DNA of 12,606 nt, from the NCBI GenBank assembly GCA_020048255.1, contig JAIFMR010000226.1, positions 1-12,606 on the forward strand, written 5' to 3'. The notes beneath the pieces were generated by a model, which was not told where the DNA came from, searched no databases, and worked only from the letters and a program-made list of their open reading frames with translations. Below are positions 12,518-12,606 of this stretch, one piece after another. Numbering within the stretch: the stretch's first letter is position 1; the number at the start of each line of letters is the position of its first letter. Both the position numbers and the translations under genes were made by a program. Source of the stretch: Rhodoferax sp. (GTDB lineage: Bacteria; Pseudomonadota; Gammaproteobacteria; Burkholderiales; Burkholderiaceae_C).

Positions 12518-12606
12518 TGGTGGTGTACGTCGCGAGCGATGGCACTGGGTACTTCCTTGGTCATGGTGCAAAATGAAAGTCGGCTTCGGAGAAAAGTGAC
12601 GTGCTC
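12518..12606. other. Window end, no supported gene
   Basis: An ATG overlaps the ihfB stop (12514-12516) but its frame ends after 20 residues (12574-12576). A second frame from 12563 (MVQNESRLRRKVTC) stays open to the edge without a ribosome binding site. The start of a further gene is possible but not shown. Confidence 0.3.

Noticed and set aside
12514..12576. 20-codon frame overlapping the ihfB stop as ATGA
   Set aside because: It is too short and has no further support; the overlap may be chance.

Overview
The window looks like an accessory region (plasmid, integrative element or genomic island) of a beta-proteobacterium, probably in the order Burkholderiales. The best taxonomic clue is the gene at 12224-12517, an IHF-beta of the beta-proteobacterial type. 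Other support comes from an H-NS-like silencer, a DinJ/YafQ toxin-antitoxin pair and many unrecognised genes on both strands. Coding DNA is mostly GC-rich, but the promoter regions around 4670-4790, 5990-6130 and 6560-6700 are strikingly AT-rich. No replication, conjugation, integrase, transposase or phage structural gene was recognised, so the type of element is not established.

Layout: (1) 1-790, minus strand: three tightly packed unknown genes in one operon. (2) 962-1873, minus: a single unknown 303-residue gene with a TTG start and its own terminator. (3) 1874-2750: a small hydrophobic protein, the decayed 3' end of a paralogue with its terminator, and a hairpin-rich stretch. (4) 2751-6555, minus: three transcription units from one unrecognised family. 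One encodes a two-unit fusion (636 residues), one a single-unit protein (334 residues) and one a shortened copy (130 residues). All three carry nearly the same promoter and leader, and two have an adjacent terminator hairpin of a shared design. (5) 6718-7164, plus: an H-NS-like protein transcribed away from the family, followed by two imperfect direct repeats of about 105 bp. (6) 7537-8723, minus: three unknown genes in a likely operon. (7) 8864-9819, plus: a small zinc-ribbon-like protein, then DinJ/YafQ with an operator-like inverted repeat. (8) 9820-10361: no gene I would defend. (9) 10362-12517, plus: two overlapping paralogous genes of unknown function followed by IHF-beta.

Working together (inference): the strongest candidates for something undescribed are the duplicating, fusing and decaying family at 2382-6555, organised as promoter-gene-terminator cassettes beside an H-NS-like gene that could silence their AT-rich promoters, and the co-linear paralogue pair at 10362-12202, which is translationally coupled and probably co-transcribed with IHF-beta. 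I cannot assign a biochemical activity to either family.
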